Shown here: one piece after another, positions 8,035 to 16,803 of the stretch
Position numbering within the stretch: position 1 is the first letter of the stretch
Layout: each line of letters opens with the position of its first letter
Assembly (NCBI GenBank): GCA_045543555.1
Contig: JAZQMQ010000019.1
Location: 1 to 64,000 of the forward strand
Direction: 5' to 3'
Length of the DNA: 64,000 bases
Origin: Colimorpha_A sp045543555
GTDB lineage: Bacteria > Bacillota > Clostridia > Oscillospirales > CAG-272
Notes under the pieces: generated by a model
Told to the model about the DNA's origin: nothing
What the model saw: the letters and a program-made list of their open reading frames with translations, nothing else
The model's database searches: none
Position numbers and translations under genes: made by a program

Positions 8035-8366
8035 TCATCGCACCTCCCAATTATATCGCCGCGCCAAAATTTATTCTTTCTATTACGTTTCTTATCAAGT
8101 TCAGAAGCATTATCCCCGAATATTGCCGCGCCGCAGGCAGCCTCTTCCGTGTTTGTCGGTATTTGAAGCGGCAAATTGAATTTTTCTCTCAAAATTTGTT
8201 GCAATACGGTATTTTTTCTGATGGCATTTCCCGAATCATTTGAAACAGTGCGAGTATGCAATACGGTTTCAGCTTCACAATCAAGCACTACCGTGCTTAT
8301 TGTAGTCGTACCGATATCCAAGCCTACCGGGATCTTTTTGTCATTAGTTTGACGTTCCATAATCAT
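8031..8366 (-). pseudogene. FGGY carbohydrate kinase with its middle deleted
   Basis: 111 residues made of two ends of one family. The N-terminal ATP-binding strand VGLDIGTTTISTVVLDCE is joined after SNDSGNAI to RKNTVLQQILREKFNLPL and then TNTEEAACGAAIFG, which is the extreme C-terminal region of sedoheptulokinase/xylulokinase-like FGGY kinases (normally 450-500 residues). About 350 residues are missing, in frame. The remaining polypeptide cannot contain the substrate site. It lies between the yjbR-like gene and another enzyme remnant, so an in-frame deletion during local gene decay is the simplest reading. Confidence 0.8.
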
Positions 8367-8371
8367 TCCTC

Positions 8372-9013
8372 TTACATAGACGTTGACTTGGGGTCCAGAC
8401 GCTTTATAATATACTGCTGAATCGCCGGAGAAAGATCCAAGAAATTAACGAACGTGCCGTGAATTCTCATAATATACACACCGTTCGGAGCGTATTTTGC
8501 GGGGTTTTCCAAAACCTTTCTCAAAATATCGGGAGTTGTTACGTTAACGTAGAGGTAGAATGGTGCCAAGCTTGTATTCTTTTCATTGAAGAACAGAGGA
8601 GTTATGATCTTCTTTTCAAACTCCACTCCAATATCGGAGTATTCCTTCCCCTTGAAATAGCGGGGGGGTCGATACCCAAATGTGAAGCGTAGCCGCCGCA
8701 CATTTTATCAAAAGGAAGCTTGAATGCGGAAAGAATACGGAAGCCCATTCCTTCATGTGCATCACCTGCAAGCGGGTCGATTCCGTAGTTGAGCATTTCC
8801 CTGCTTTCGTCCATCGGTTCCTTATGATTGTTTCCGTACTTGGGACAGGACAGCAGATATTCTCTGATCTCATCGTATCCCTCGAAGTTATTGCGAAGTG
8901 CATCAAGCAGGTTTTCAGCATCCTCGGGACGCTCGTTAAGCAGATGATCTATTGCAACAAAGGAATCTGCAACAACAGACAGACCGTGGATCAGGCATCC
9001 GCTTCCTGAACTA
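8372..9013 (-). pseudogene. 3' remnant of a pyruvate-formate-lyase-like glycyl radical enzyme
   Basis: Reading leftward from about 9013, GSGCLIHGLSVVADSFVAI, NERPEDAENLLDALRNNFEG and KMCGGYASHLGIDP match the C-terminal third of a glycyl radical enzyme. At a run of seven G/C (about 8661-8667) the frame shifts; the rest (YFKGKEYSDIGVEFEKKI to VYIMRIHGTFVNFLDLSPAI) contains the glycyl-radical loop RIHGT. The N-terminal 500 or more residues, with the active-site Cys, are gone, and a further in-frame loss of about 50 residues seems likely between PMDES and REMLNYG (near 8800). It abuts the tag gene directly. No activating enzyme is nearby. Confidence 0.78.
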
Positions 9014-9015
9014 TA

Positions 9016-9621
9016 TTACCATTTTTCGTTATCCGATGGGAGAACGACTGTCGGATATTTATCGACAATTCTTTTATAACATTCACATTCGCAACCGTGA
9101 TCGTTTATCATGCCGCAGGATTGCAAAAATGAATACACGGTAACTGCTCCTATAAATTTGAAGCCTCTTTTTTTCAGGTCCTTTGATATTTTTTCCGACA
9201 GACCGTTGCTGACGGGGACTCTTCCCCGTCCGTGACCTTCATACAGTATGGTTTTCCCATTCGAGAAGCTCCAGATGTAGTTTGAAAAGCTTCCAAACTC
9301 CGCTCTGATTTTCACGTAGCAGGAAGCATTATTTATAACGGCATTTATCTTCGGGATCGATTTTAACATTCCCTCGGTTTCTACGATTCCGGTTATTTCG
9401 TCATCGCCGTAATTTGCGATCTTCTCATAATCGTAGTCGTCGAAGCATTTTCTGAAAACCTCTCGCTTTTTCATCACCGTTTCCCAGCTTAAACCGCACT
9501 GAAGCGATTCAAGACACAGGTATTCAAAAAGCTTAACGTCGTCAAAAAGCGGCACTCCCCATTCCCTGTCGTGATATTCCTTGACTATTGGGTGGCATCC
9601 GCTCCAATCACAGCCCGACAT
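9016..9621 (-). CDS. tag: DNA-3-methyladenine glycosylase I
   Basis: 201 residues. The enzyme removes 3-methyladenine from DNA in base excision repair. Visible features: the N-terminal zinc and aromatic segment CDWSGCHPIVKEYHDREWG, VKLFEYLCLESLQCGLSW followed by KKREVFRKCFDDYD, and a C-terminal zinc Cys/His set (SCGMINDHGCECECY). Length is as expected (about 190). The start overlaps the 3' end of the M48 protease gene by 14 bases on the same strand. The upstream Tag helix-hairpin region is intact. Confidence 0.93.
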   Translation of the reverse strand: MSGCDWSGCHPIVKEYHDREWGVPLFDDVKLFEYLCLESLQCGLSWETVMKKREVFRKCFDDYDYEKIANYGDDEITGIVETEGMLKSIPKINAVINNASCYVKIRAEFGSFSNYIWSFSNGKTILYEGHGRGRVPVSNGLSEKISKDLKKRGFKFIGAVTVYSFLQSCGMINDHGCECECYKRIVDKYPTVVLPSDNEKW

Positions 9622-10915
9622 TATCTTTTTTCTCCTCTATTGCCATCATAACCGCCTCAACTCGTTTATCAAGCGGAGGATGGCTGTACTCAAGCACCAC
9701 GTTAAGACGTGACGGCGAAAGATTTGAAAAATTCTCCTTTGCCAGTTTTTTAAAGGCGGTTATCATTGCTTCGCCGTATCCCTCAATAACTGCTTGACGG
9801 TCGGCGCGGTATTCTGCTTTTCTCGACATATAATTTGTGAATATTGAAGTGAACGGAATAATTACCGTCAGTATCGGCACGAGAATAATTCCCGTAAATC
9901 CGTAATTTACAGCCTCAAATCCGAACTGCGTGTAAAAGCCTGTGACGGTAACTGTAAAATAAGCAGCCAATGCAACAAAAAACACATCGATAAGATTCGT
10001 TAAATGTCCCTTGATAACGTCCTTATTGATACCATGACCCATTTCGTGAGCAAAAATCGCGCAAATTTCATCATTTGACATTGTATTTACAAGGTTGTCA
10101 TATAAAACGATTCTCTTAAGCTTACCGAAACCCGTAAAATACGCATTCACCTTTGTTGTACGGCGCGACGCGTCCATTACCTCGATATCTTTGATCTTAT
10201 ATCCGTGTTTTGTGAGCATTGCTGTAAGTCTGTCCTTAAGCTCGCCGTCCTCAAGGGGTGTGAACTTATTTCCGATACGGCTTAAAACGGGATGGAGGAA
10301 ATTTATGATCAATATAATCGCAAAAAGCGCCAATGTCATCAGCGTCGTCATAAGCAGTCCGCCCTTGCTCGCCTCAGCTGCTCCGCCGTTTAATGCTATT
10401 TTCATTCCTTCAGAGCAATTCACCGTTACTACGTATGCAATTCTTATAATGTACGCAAGTCCGATATTGAGCAACAGTACAAAGACCACATCGCGTATCT
10501 TATCGATTATAAAGGTCTTCATCGTACTCTTATTGAAGCCGTACTTTCCCTCTATAACCATAGTATCGATATATCCGCTTATCGTATCTACGACGGTGCT
10601 TACAGCGGTGTCAAGAAGCACTACCGCGAATATCTGCATAAATTCCGAGCCCGGAAAAAGTGTTGCAAACGACGAATACACGTTTGCTCCGAGCAGAATG
10701 AGATTAGCTACAAGGTACATTGCGGATGTGAAAATATCAAGTCGGCAATGCTCCGACATATATTTTTTCCACTTTTCGTAGGTCTCGCTATCATATACGT
10801 CGCTTACGTTTTCGGGGGTGGGGTTATTTGCCGAACGGAATTTTGCGATATTTAAAGCCAAGCTGTAAAAAAATCTTACGACGGTGAATACAAGCACCGC
10901 CATTTTAATTCCCAT
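9608..10915 (-). CDS. M48-family (Ste24-like) zinc metalloprotease
   Basis: 435 residues from the ATG at 10915 (RBS AAGGGT); a longer frame to 10960 lacks a binding site. Several predicted membrane helices in the first 240 residues, then the catalytic zinc motif HEMGH in CAIFAHEMGHGINKD and the third ligand region FTNYMSRKAEYRADRQAV. This is the CAAX-protease/Ste24 layout of integral membrane M48 proteases, usually involved in membrane protein quality control. It lies between nadE and tag on the same strand, with overlapping or close ends. The substrate is unknown. Confidence 0.9.
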   Translation of the reverse strand: MGIKMAVLVFTVVRFFYSLALNIAKFRSANNPTPENVSDVYDSETYEKWKKYMSEHCRLDIFTSAMYLVANLILLGANVYSSFATLFPGSEFMQIFAVVLLDTAVSTVVDTISGYIDTMVIEGKYGFNKSTMKTFIIDKIRDVVFVLLLNIGLAYIIRIAYVVTVNCSEGMKIALNGGAAEASKGGLLMTTLMTLALFAIILIINFLHPVLSRIGNKFTPLEDGELKDRLTAMLTKHGYKIKDIEVMDASRRTTKVNAYFTGFGKLKRIVLYDNLVNTMSNDEICAIFAHEMGHGINKDVIKGHLTNLIDVFFVALAAYFTVTVTGFYTQFGFEAVNYGFTGIILVPILTVIIPFTSIFTNYMSRKAEYRADRQAVIEGYGEAMITAFKKLAKENFSNLSPSRLNVVLEYSHPPLDKRVEAVMMAIEEKKDNVGL

Positions 10916-10938
10916 ATACTGACCCTTCCGTATTACAA

Positions 10939-11670
10939 TTAAAGCTCGGGCTCGTAGCAAGGCATAAGCTCAAGCTTAAACAGATTTGCCTTATGCTTGC
11001 GGTCGATAAGCGCCTTCTTTTCGAGGTCGTCGATCTCTCCCGTACGGATATAGCGGTCAAGCTCGGCGTAGGTGAATCCGAGATTATCCTCATCCGTCTT
11101 TCCGCAAAGACCGTCTATGGGAGTTTTTTCGACAAGCTCATAAGGAAGTCCGAGGAGATGTCCGATCTGCTTTACCTCCGCAACAGTCAGACGTGAAAGC
11201 GGGCTGAAATCACCTACGGAATCGCCGTATCTCGTCGAATAACCGACCCAATCCTCCGAAAGATTGCAGGTGTTAGCAACTCTGCCGTTACAGCTTTGAG
11301 ATACCGCATAAAGCGTTGTCATTCTGATACGTGGAGGAAGATTATTAAGCGTCACGCTCGTTAAAGGAAGATCAGCGGGCAGATTACTCTTTATTCCCTC
11401 AAGCGCGTCCTTGATATTTACAACGTAATGCTTTATTCCGAGGTGGTTTACAAGAGAGTATGCGCAATCGATATCGTGCTGATCGCCGCAGGGCATAAGA
11501 ACGCCTATTACCCTGTCGCGTCCAAGTGCCTCAACGCACAGCGCGGCAACGACCGACGAATCCTTACCGCCGGAAATACCTACCACCGCGTTGCATCCCT
11601 TACCGTTTTTTTCAAAAAAATCTTTGATCCAATTTACACATTCATTCTTTATTTTTTCAGCATTGAACAT
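10939..11670 (-). CDS. nadE: NAD+ synthase
   Basis: 243 residues from ATG 11670, where RBS GGAG sits upstream; the frame extends to 11751 but that region is a terminator. It carries the PP-loop SGGKDSS, the deamido-NAD/ATP residues in NTCNLSEDWVGYSTRYGDSVGDFSPL and TPIDGLCGKTDEDNLGFTY. It makes NAD+ from nicotinic acid adenine dinucleotide with ATP. There is no glutaminase domain, so it is the ammonia-dependent or two-subunit type. The M48 gene starts 24 bases downstream. Confidence 0.95.
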   Translation of the reverse strand: MFNAEKIKNECVNWIKDFFEKNGKGCNAVVGISGGKDSSVVAALCVEALGRDRVIGVLMPCGDQHDIDCAYSLVNHLGIKHYVVNIKDALEGIKSNLPADLPLTSVTLNNLPPRIRMTTLYAVSQSCNGRVANTCNLSEDWVGYSTRYGDSVGDFSPLSRLTVAEVKQIGHLLGLPYELVEKTPIDGLCGKTDEDNLGFTYAELDRYIRTGEIDDLEKKALIDRKHKANLFKLELMPCYEPEL

Positions 11671-11728
11671 AGCTTTTCTCCATTGTTCTTTTTTTGAAAT
11701 TATACTATTTTTTCTTTCTTTTGTCAAC

Positions 11729-11771
11729 ACAAAAGCACACCCAAAAAACAATCTTTAAGGGTGTGCTTTGA
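11729..11771 (-). terminator. Terminator of the hexuronate operon
   Basis: On the minus strand AAAGCACACCC and GGGTGTGCTTT form a stem ending in TTTTGTT, just past the kdgK stop at 11782. It precedes nadE. Confidence 0.75.
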
Positions 11772-11781
11772 ATAATAATGA

Positions 11782-12804
11782 TTATCTCTGAACTCTGCCC
11801 GATCCGTCTCCGCCGGCAAGCTTTTCTACCTCGGAAACCGAAACACGGTTGTAGTCACCCTCGACAGAGTGCTTAAGTGCTGATGCCGCAACCGCAAACT
11901 CAATTGCGGACTGGGTGTCCTTATCGCTTAAAAGAGCATAAATGAGTCCTGCGCCGAATGAATCGCCTCCGCCTACACGGTCAACGATGTGGAGATGGTA
12001 GGACTTAGAGAAGCAATAGTTTTCACCGTCATAGAGCATTGCTGCCCAATCGTTATCGGATGCAGAGATCGAGGAACGGAGTGTTATTGCCACCTTTTCG
12101 AAGCCAAACTTATCTGCAAGCTGCTTTGCAACAGACTTGTAGCCTTCGTGATTGAGCTTTCCGCCGTAGATGTCGGTATTTTCAGCTTCAATACCGAATA
12201 CGTCCTTTGCATCCTCCTCATTGGAAATGCACACGTCAACATACTTGCAAAGCTCTGTCATAGCCTCTCTCGCCTCTTCTCTTGTCCAGAGCTTTCCGCG
12301 GTAGTTCAGGTCACAGGAGATCTTAACACCTCTGTTTTTAGCGGCGATACAAGCCTCCTTGCAAATCTGAACGAGCTGTCCGCCGAGTGCGGGAGTTATT
12401 CCTGTAAAGTGGAACCAATCGGCACCCTCAAAGATGGAATCCCAGTCGAAATCGGAGGGAACCGCCTCTGCGATAGCGGAATGTGCACGGTCATAGATAC
12501 AAACCGAGCCTCTCTGGGATGCTCCCTTTTCAAGATAATAGATACCAACTCTGTCTCCGCCGCGAACTACCTTTGAGGTATCAACGCCGAAGTAGCGAAG
12601 TGAATTTACAGCCGCCTGACCTATTGCGTGCTTGGGAAGCTTAGTTACGTACACACTGTCAAATCCGTAATTAGCCAGAGATACGGCTACATTAGCTTCA
12701 CCACCGCCAAAGGTTGCCTGCATCTGATCGTTCTGAAAAAATCTGTAATATCCGTTAGGGGCAAGGCGAAGCATCAGCTCGCCAAAGGTTACAACTCTTT
12801 TCAT
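11782..12804 (-). CDS. kdgK: 2-dehydro-3-deoxygluconokinase (PfkB family)
   Basis: 340 residues of the ribokinase/PfkB fold. VVTFGELMLRLAPNGY at the N terminus, substrate loop GGGEANVAVSLANYG, lid and HFTGITPALG, and the C-terminal signature VDRVGGGDSFGAGLIYALL with the catalytic Asp and anion hole. KdgK phosphorylates 2-keto-3-deoxygluconate to KDPG. It is last in the order uxuA-uxuB-eda-kdgK; its start codon overlaps the eda stop. The context decides KDG as substrate over other PfkB substrates. Confidence 0.92.
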   Translation of the reverse strand: MKRVVTFGELMLRLAPNGYYRFFQNDQMQATFGGGEANVAVSLANYGFDSVYVTKLPKHAIGQAAVNSLRYFGVDTSKVVRGGDRVGIYYLEKGASQRGSVCIYDRAHSAIAEAVPSDFDWDSIFEGADWFHFTGITPALGGQLVQICKEACIAAKNRGVKISCDLNYRGKLWTREEAREAMTELCKYVDVCISNEEDAKDVFGIEAENTDIYGGKLNHEGYKSVAKQLADKFGFEKVAITLRSSISASDNDWAAMLYDGENYCFSKSYHLHIVDRVGGGDSFGAGLIYALLSDKDTQSAIEFAVAASALKHSVEGDYNRVSVSEVEKLAGGDGSGRVQR

Positions 12805-13361
12805 TATTTTTCTGCCTCCATTTTTTCAAGTGCTTCCTTAACGAAGAAGCTTCCGCCGATAGCCGCGATCTTATCGAAAGCGAGGAATTCATCGATATTG
12901 CTTCTGTCAACGCCGCCCGTGGGAATAAACTTAACCTGCGGGAAGGGTGCGGAAAGTGCCTTGAGGGCCTTAAGACCGCCATATACGTTTGCGGGGAAGA
13001 ATTTTACGGTGGTAATTCCGAATTCAAGCGCAGCCATTATCTCGGTAGGGGTAACACAACCGGGATAATAAGGAATATTTCTTTCCTTACAGATAGTTGC
13101 GACAGCAGGAGAAAATCCGGGAGATACTATGAAGGTAGCGCCTGCCTTAAGGGCCGCCTCACACTGCTCTGCATTGATTACTGTACCTGCTCCGATCTCC
13201 ATATCGGGATAATTCTTAGCTGCATATTCAATTGCTTCTGCTGCACATGCGGTACGGAAGGTTATCTCCGCACAGTTTATGCCGCTGTTTTTAAGAGCGG
13301 TCAAGATCTTATCGGTTTCGGGTAGTTCCTTGATAACTACAACAGGTATGAATTTTTCCAT
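12804..13361 (-). CDS. eda: KDPG aldolase
   Basis: 185 residues of the KDPG/KHG aldolase TIM barrel. FIPVVVIKELPETDKILTAL, the conserved Glu region GINCAEITFRT, GAGTVINAEQCEAALKAGA, FIVSPGF, the Schiff-base strand TVKFFPANVYGG (Lys in VKFFPA) and FIPTGGV. It cleaves KDPG to pyruvate and glyceraldehyde 3-phosphate, the last step of the hexuronate route. Its stop overlaps the kdgK start and it follows uxuB by 13 bases. Slightly shorter than the usual 205 residues but complete. Confidence 0.93.
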   Translation of the reverse strand: MEKFIPVVVIKELPETDKILTALKNSGINCAEITFRTACAAEAIEYAAKNYPDMEIGAGTVINAEQCEAALKAGATFIVSPGFSPAVATICKERNIPYYPGCVTPTEIMAALEFGITTVKFFPANVYGGLKALKALSAPFPQVKFIPTGGVDRSNIDEFLAFDKIAAIGGSFFVKEALEKMEAEK

Positions 13362-13374
13362 TTTTTATCTCCTT

Positions 13375-14220
13375 TTATACACCTGAATATGCCGCAAATC
13401 CGCAGTCGATGGGAAGAACCACACCGGTGATTGCAGATGCAGATTTATTATCGCAAAGGAAGAGCGTTGCTCCGAGAAGCTCGGAGGCATCAACGTATCT
13501 GTCCATGGGCGTGCCCTTTAAAATTTTCGCGCTTCTTGCAGTGGGAGTACCGTCCTCATTGAAAAGAAGTCTGTAATTCTGTGCGGAAACGAGGAAGCCG
13601 GGAGCGATGGCGTTACAACGGATGCCCGTACCTGCGAAGTGGGTTGCAAGCCACTGTGTAAAGTTTGAAATTCCTGCCTTTGCCGCAGAGTATGCAGGGA
13701 TCTTGGTCAGGGGAGTGTATGCGTTCATTGAAGATATATTCAAAATACAACCGTTCTTTTTCTCAACCATATCTTTTGCAAATGCTTGAGTTGGAAGCAA
13801 CGTTCCTTGAAAATTGAGCTTAAATACGAAATCGACGCCATCGGGCTGTAGGTCAAAGAAAGATTTTCCTCCTTCTTTTGCCTCATGATGATATTCATTA
13901 TCGGTGGTTGCACGAGGGTTATTACCTCCTGCTCCGTTAACAAGCACGTCACACTCTCCGAGATCGGAAAGCACTGCCTTATGAACAGCTTCGAGATTTT
14001 CGGTATCAAGAACATTTGCCTTGTATCCCTCGCAGATAAAGCCCTCTGCCTTAAGCTCGTCAGCAAGCTTTTTTACAGCTTCTTCATTCAGGTCGAGTGC
14101 GGCAACCTTTGCACCGGACTGTGCAAATGCTCTTGCCATAGCGCCGCATATGATTCCGCCTGCGCCCGTGACCACGACTACCTTGCCGGTGTAATCAATG
14201 TTAAGTGGAATGTCGATCAT
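13375..14220 (-). CDS. uxuB: SDR-type D-mannonate/fructuronate oxidoreductase
   Basis: 281 residues of the short-chain dehydrogenase fold. NAD-binding VVVTGAGGIICGAMAR, NNAG-equivalent VNGAGGNNPRAT, catalytic Ser in ILNISSMNAYTPL, and Tyr-Lys in YSAAKAGISNF. It belongs to the SDR fructuronate reductases found beside uxuA in Firmicutes rather than the larger E. coli UxuB type. It reduces fructuronate to mannonate. The start is 18 bases after the uxuA stop, with eda downstream. Confidence 0.88.
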   Translation of the reverse strand: MIDIPLNIDYTGKVVVVTGAGGIICGAMARAFAQSGAKVAALDLNEEAVKKLADELKAEGFICEGYKANVLDTENLEAVHKAVLSDLGECDVLVNGAGGNNPRATTDNEYHHEAKEGGKSFFDLQPDGVDFVFKLNFQGTLLPTQAFAKDMVEKKNGCILNISSMNAYTPLTKIPAYSAAKAGISNFTQWLATHFAGTGIRCNAIAPGFLVSAQNYRLLFNEDGTPTARSAKILKGTPMDRYVDASELLGATLFLCDNKSASAITGVVLPIDCGFAAYSGV

Positions 14221-14238
14221 TTTATTTTACCTCATCAG

Positions 14239-15318
14239 TTATTTGTCGAATTTTTCAAGAGAATCCCAAACGCCCAGCATATACATAATGCCGAGAGCTC
14301 TGTCATAGAGGCCGTATCCCGGACGGACCTTGCCGGGTCCCTCATGCCACAGGTGTCTGCCATGGTCGGGACGGATGTATCCGTTAAATCCGCAATCGTG
14401 ATAAGCCTTGAGAATTTCAAGAATCCCCGTATCTCCGTCACAGTCTCTGTGAGATGCCTCGGAGAAGTCACCGTTTTCAAAATGCTTTACGTTTCTTATG
14501 TGAGCAAAAGCAATTCTGTCGCAGTGCTTTCTTACGATATCCGCAACGTTGTTATTGGGGTCAGCGTTCAAGCTTCCCGAGCAGAGTGTCAGGCAGTTAT
14601 ACTCGTCGTCCACCATTCTTAAGAAGCGGTCGATGTTCTCCTCATTTATGAGCAGACGGGGCAGACCAAAGATATCCCAAGGGGGATCGTCCATATGGAT
14701 AGCCATTTTAATATCGCACTCGCGGCAAGTTGGCATTATAGCTTCAAGAAAATACTTTAGATTTGCCCAGAGTTTCTCATGGTCAACACCCTCGTAAGCC
14801 TTGAACAACTCGTCGAGCTTTGCCATCCTCTCGGGTTCCCAGCCCGGAAATGACATATTGTACTTCTCGGTGAAGTCGAGAATGTACTTTGCCATTGCGT
14901 TATAGTCGTCCTGAATCATATTCTTCTCGTAGAAAAGTGCGGTGGAGCCATCACCTACGGGATGGAACAAATTGGAGCGTGTCCAGTCGAATATGGGCAT
15001 AAAGTTATAGCAGATAACCTTTACACCGTATTTCGAGAGATTGCGGATCGTAGTCTTGTAATTTTCGATATATCCGTCGCGAGTGGGCAGGCCTATCTTG
15101 ATATCATCGTGAACGTTTACTGACTCGACAACGTGGTTGTTGAAGCCGTACTCATCGAGCTGAGCCTTAACCGCTGCAATTTCGGATTCTTCCCATATCT
15201 CGCCCGGCATTTTGTGGTGAAGAGCCCATACGATACCGTCAACTCCGGGAATTTGCTTGATATCCGAAAGCTTGATATTATCGTTCCCTTCACCATACCA
15301 TCTGAACGTCATTTTCAT
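14239..15318 (-). CDS. uxuA: Mannonate dehydratase
   Basis: 359 residues, the usual length. MTFRWYGEGNDNIKLSDIKQ, PGVDGIVWALHHKMPGE, and metal-binding barrel residues in MAIHMDDPPWDIFGLPR, LTLCSGSLNADPNN, AFAHIRNVKH and YIRPDHGRHLW. Dehydrates D-mannonate to 2-keto-3-deoxygluconate with a divalent metal. First gene of the uxuA-uxuB-eda-kdgK run; the AraC regulator gene ends 32 bases upstream on the same strand. Confidence 0.95.
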   Translation of the reverse strand: MKMTFRWYGEGNDNIKLSDIKQIPGVDGIVWALHHKMPGEIWEESEIAAVKAQLDEYGFNNHVVESVNVHDDIKIGLPTRDGYIENYKTTIRNLSKYGVKVICYNFMPIFDWTRSNLFHPVGDGSTALFYEKNMIQDDYNAMAKYILDFTEKYNMSFPGWEPERMAKLDELFKAYEGVDHEKLWANLKYFLEAIMPTCRECDIKMAIHMDDPPWDIFGLPRLLINEENIDRFLRMVDDEYNCLTLCSGSLNADPNNNVADIVRKHCDRIAFAHIRNVKHFENGDFSEASHRDCDGDTGILEILKAYHDCGFNGYIRPDHGRHLWHEGPGKVRPGYGLYDRALGIMYMLGVWDSLEKFDK

Positions 15319-15350
15319 TGGTAAAGTTTCCTCCTGATGTTTTGATTTTT

Positions 15351-16586
15351 TTAAACACGCAAAGCGGATCTATATTCCTTGGGTGTTTTACCGATCTGCT
15401 TTTTAAAGATTTTGGAAAAATACTGTACGTCCATAATTCCACAGTGCATCGCTACGGTTTGTATCTGCAAGTTTGTGGTATTCAGAAGATGTACTGCGTG
15501 ACTTATTCGTCTGTCACGTATATATTCTGAAACGGTTTTACCGGTTTCCTTTTTGAATATGGTTGCAAGGTATCCCGAGGTTATGCCTTGTTTTTCAGCA
15601 AGGGCACTGAGCGATAACTCTGTTGAAATATCAGAATCTATTATCAATATCGTTTTCTTTACCGTCGGCGAATAACTCCTTGTTGAGTGCTTTCGGACAA
15701 GACGGCAATATGAGGAAAATATATCCTTCATAAGCTCGGGAATCGATTTTATATCAGCCACGAGCTCTATTCTTGATGCCAATTTAGACGACAAATTGTC
15801 GATATACAAAGGATGAACTCCGCCCTGCTCCGCAGCCTTGCGCAACAGTGTATTCATTATAATACAATAATTTTTGGCATTTCTTAAGGGATCCTTAAGA
15901 CGCTTTTCGAACATCTGATCATTGAACGCCGATAACAACACTTTTTCCTTATGCTGTTGACCAAGGGTTACCGCATGTATCAGCTCATTCTCAAAAGCAT
16001 ATCTCATCTCCATCTTTTCCATATCAGCCAATATATCACTTGAGCCTTCGCCAAGCGGTACGTGCTCGGCTGATGAAAGTGCAAAGGTATGCTTTTTATT
16101 TATTTCCACCATGGAAAAAGATTCACTTTGCCAAACGTGTTCACAAAACGTATCAATTATCGAAAATATACGATCGCTTTCAGAAATAACGGGAAGAGAT
16201 GCATAGTATTCGTTTAATCCCTTTTCCATATTATGAGCAAGTCCCTGCTTTTCAGCTATTTCCAGTATTTCCCTTGAAGTGAGAGAAAAAGACAGATACG
16301 GACCTATAAAAAGTATATTATTTTCGCTTAATATGGGTATCCTCATAAAGATGAAACGGAATTCATACTCGTTAGTAAATTTATATATCGTATTATCTTC
16401 GATATTTCCGATTATCTTATGGATCGTCATATCACCATCGTGCCCGGCTCCGATCATTGCAGCGATCCATGGGTCTATCAAGGCATCTGTTGTATCGTGA
16501 ATTGAAAGCATGGACGTACGAACGTGGCATTTTTTTAAAGCGTCACGCAGAAATTGCAATTCGTACTCTATCTTCATACTCATCAC
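15351..16586 (-). CDS. AraC-family transcriptional regulator of the hexuronate locus
   Basis: 411 residues. The last 100 hold the two helix-turn-helix units of AraC: LSALAEKQGITSGYLATIFK then IQTVAMHCGIMDVQYFSKIF followed by KQIGKTPKEYR. The first 300 residues are an effector domain without a cupin signature, resembling the large N-terminal regions common in Clostridia. It stands immediately before uxuA and divergent from the GPH symporter gene, with 217 bases between, so it probably controls both arms in response to a uronate or its product. Effector not determinable here. Confidence 0.88.
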   Translation of the reverse strand: MMSMKIEYELQFLRDALKKCHVRTSMLSIHDTTDALIDPWIAAMIGAGHDGDMTIHKIIGNIEDNTIYKFTNEYEFRFIFMRIPILSENNILFIGPYLSFSLTSREILEIAEKQGLAHNMEKGLNEYYASLPVISESDRIFSIIDTFCEHVWQSESFSMVEINKKHTFALSSAEHVPLGEGSSDILADMEKMEMRYAFENELIHAVTLGQQHKEKVLLSAFNDQMFEKRLKDPLRNAKNYCIIMNTLLRKAAEQGGVHPLYIDNLSSKLASRIELVADIKSIPELMKDIFSSYCRLVRKHSTRSYSPTVKKTILIIDSDISTELSLSALAEKQGITSGYLATIFKKETGKTVSEYIRDRRISHAVHLLNTTNLQIQTVAMHCGIMDVQYFSKIFKKQIGKTPKEYRSALRV

Positions 16587-16803
16587 CCATTTATGACAAT
16601 CAAATAATAATTAACGCATCAACGCGTAATTTCAAGCACATTATATCACTTTTTTAGCGCATTTGCAACAGTAATTCCAAAAGAAATATGAATATAATAC
16701 AAAAATTGATGAATTTTGTGCTACCGATTTTTCACTTATCACGATATAATATATATAGTTTCCACAGTTTTTTGTTCAAAAACAGTATAAGGAGCACACA
16801 AAA

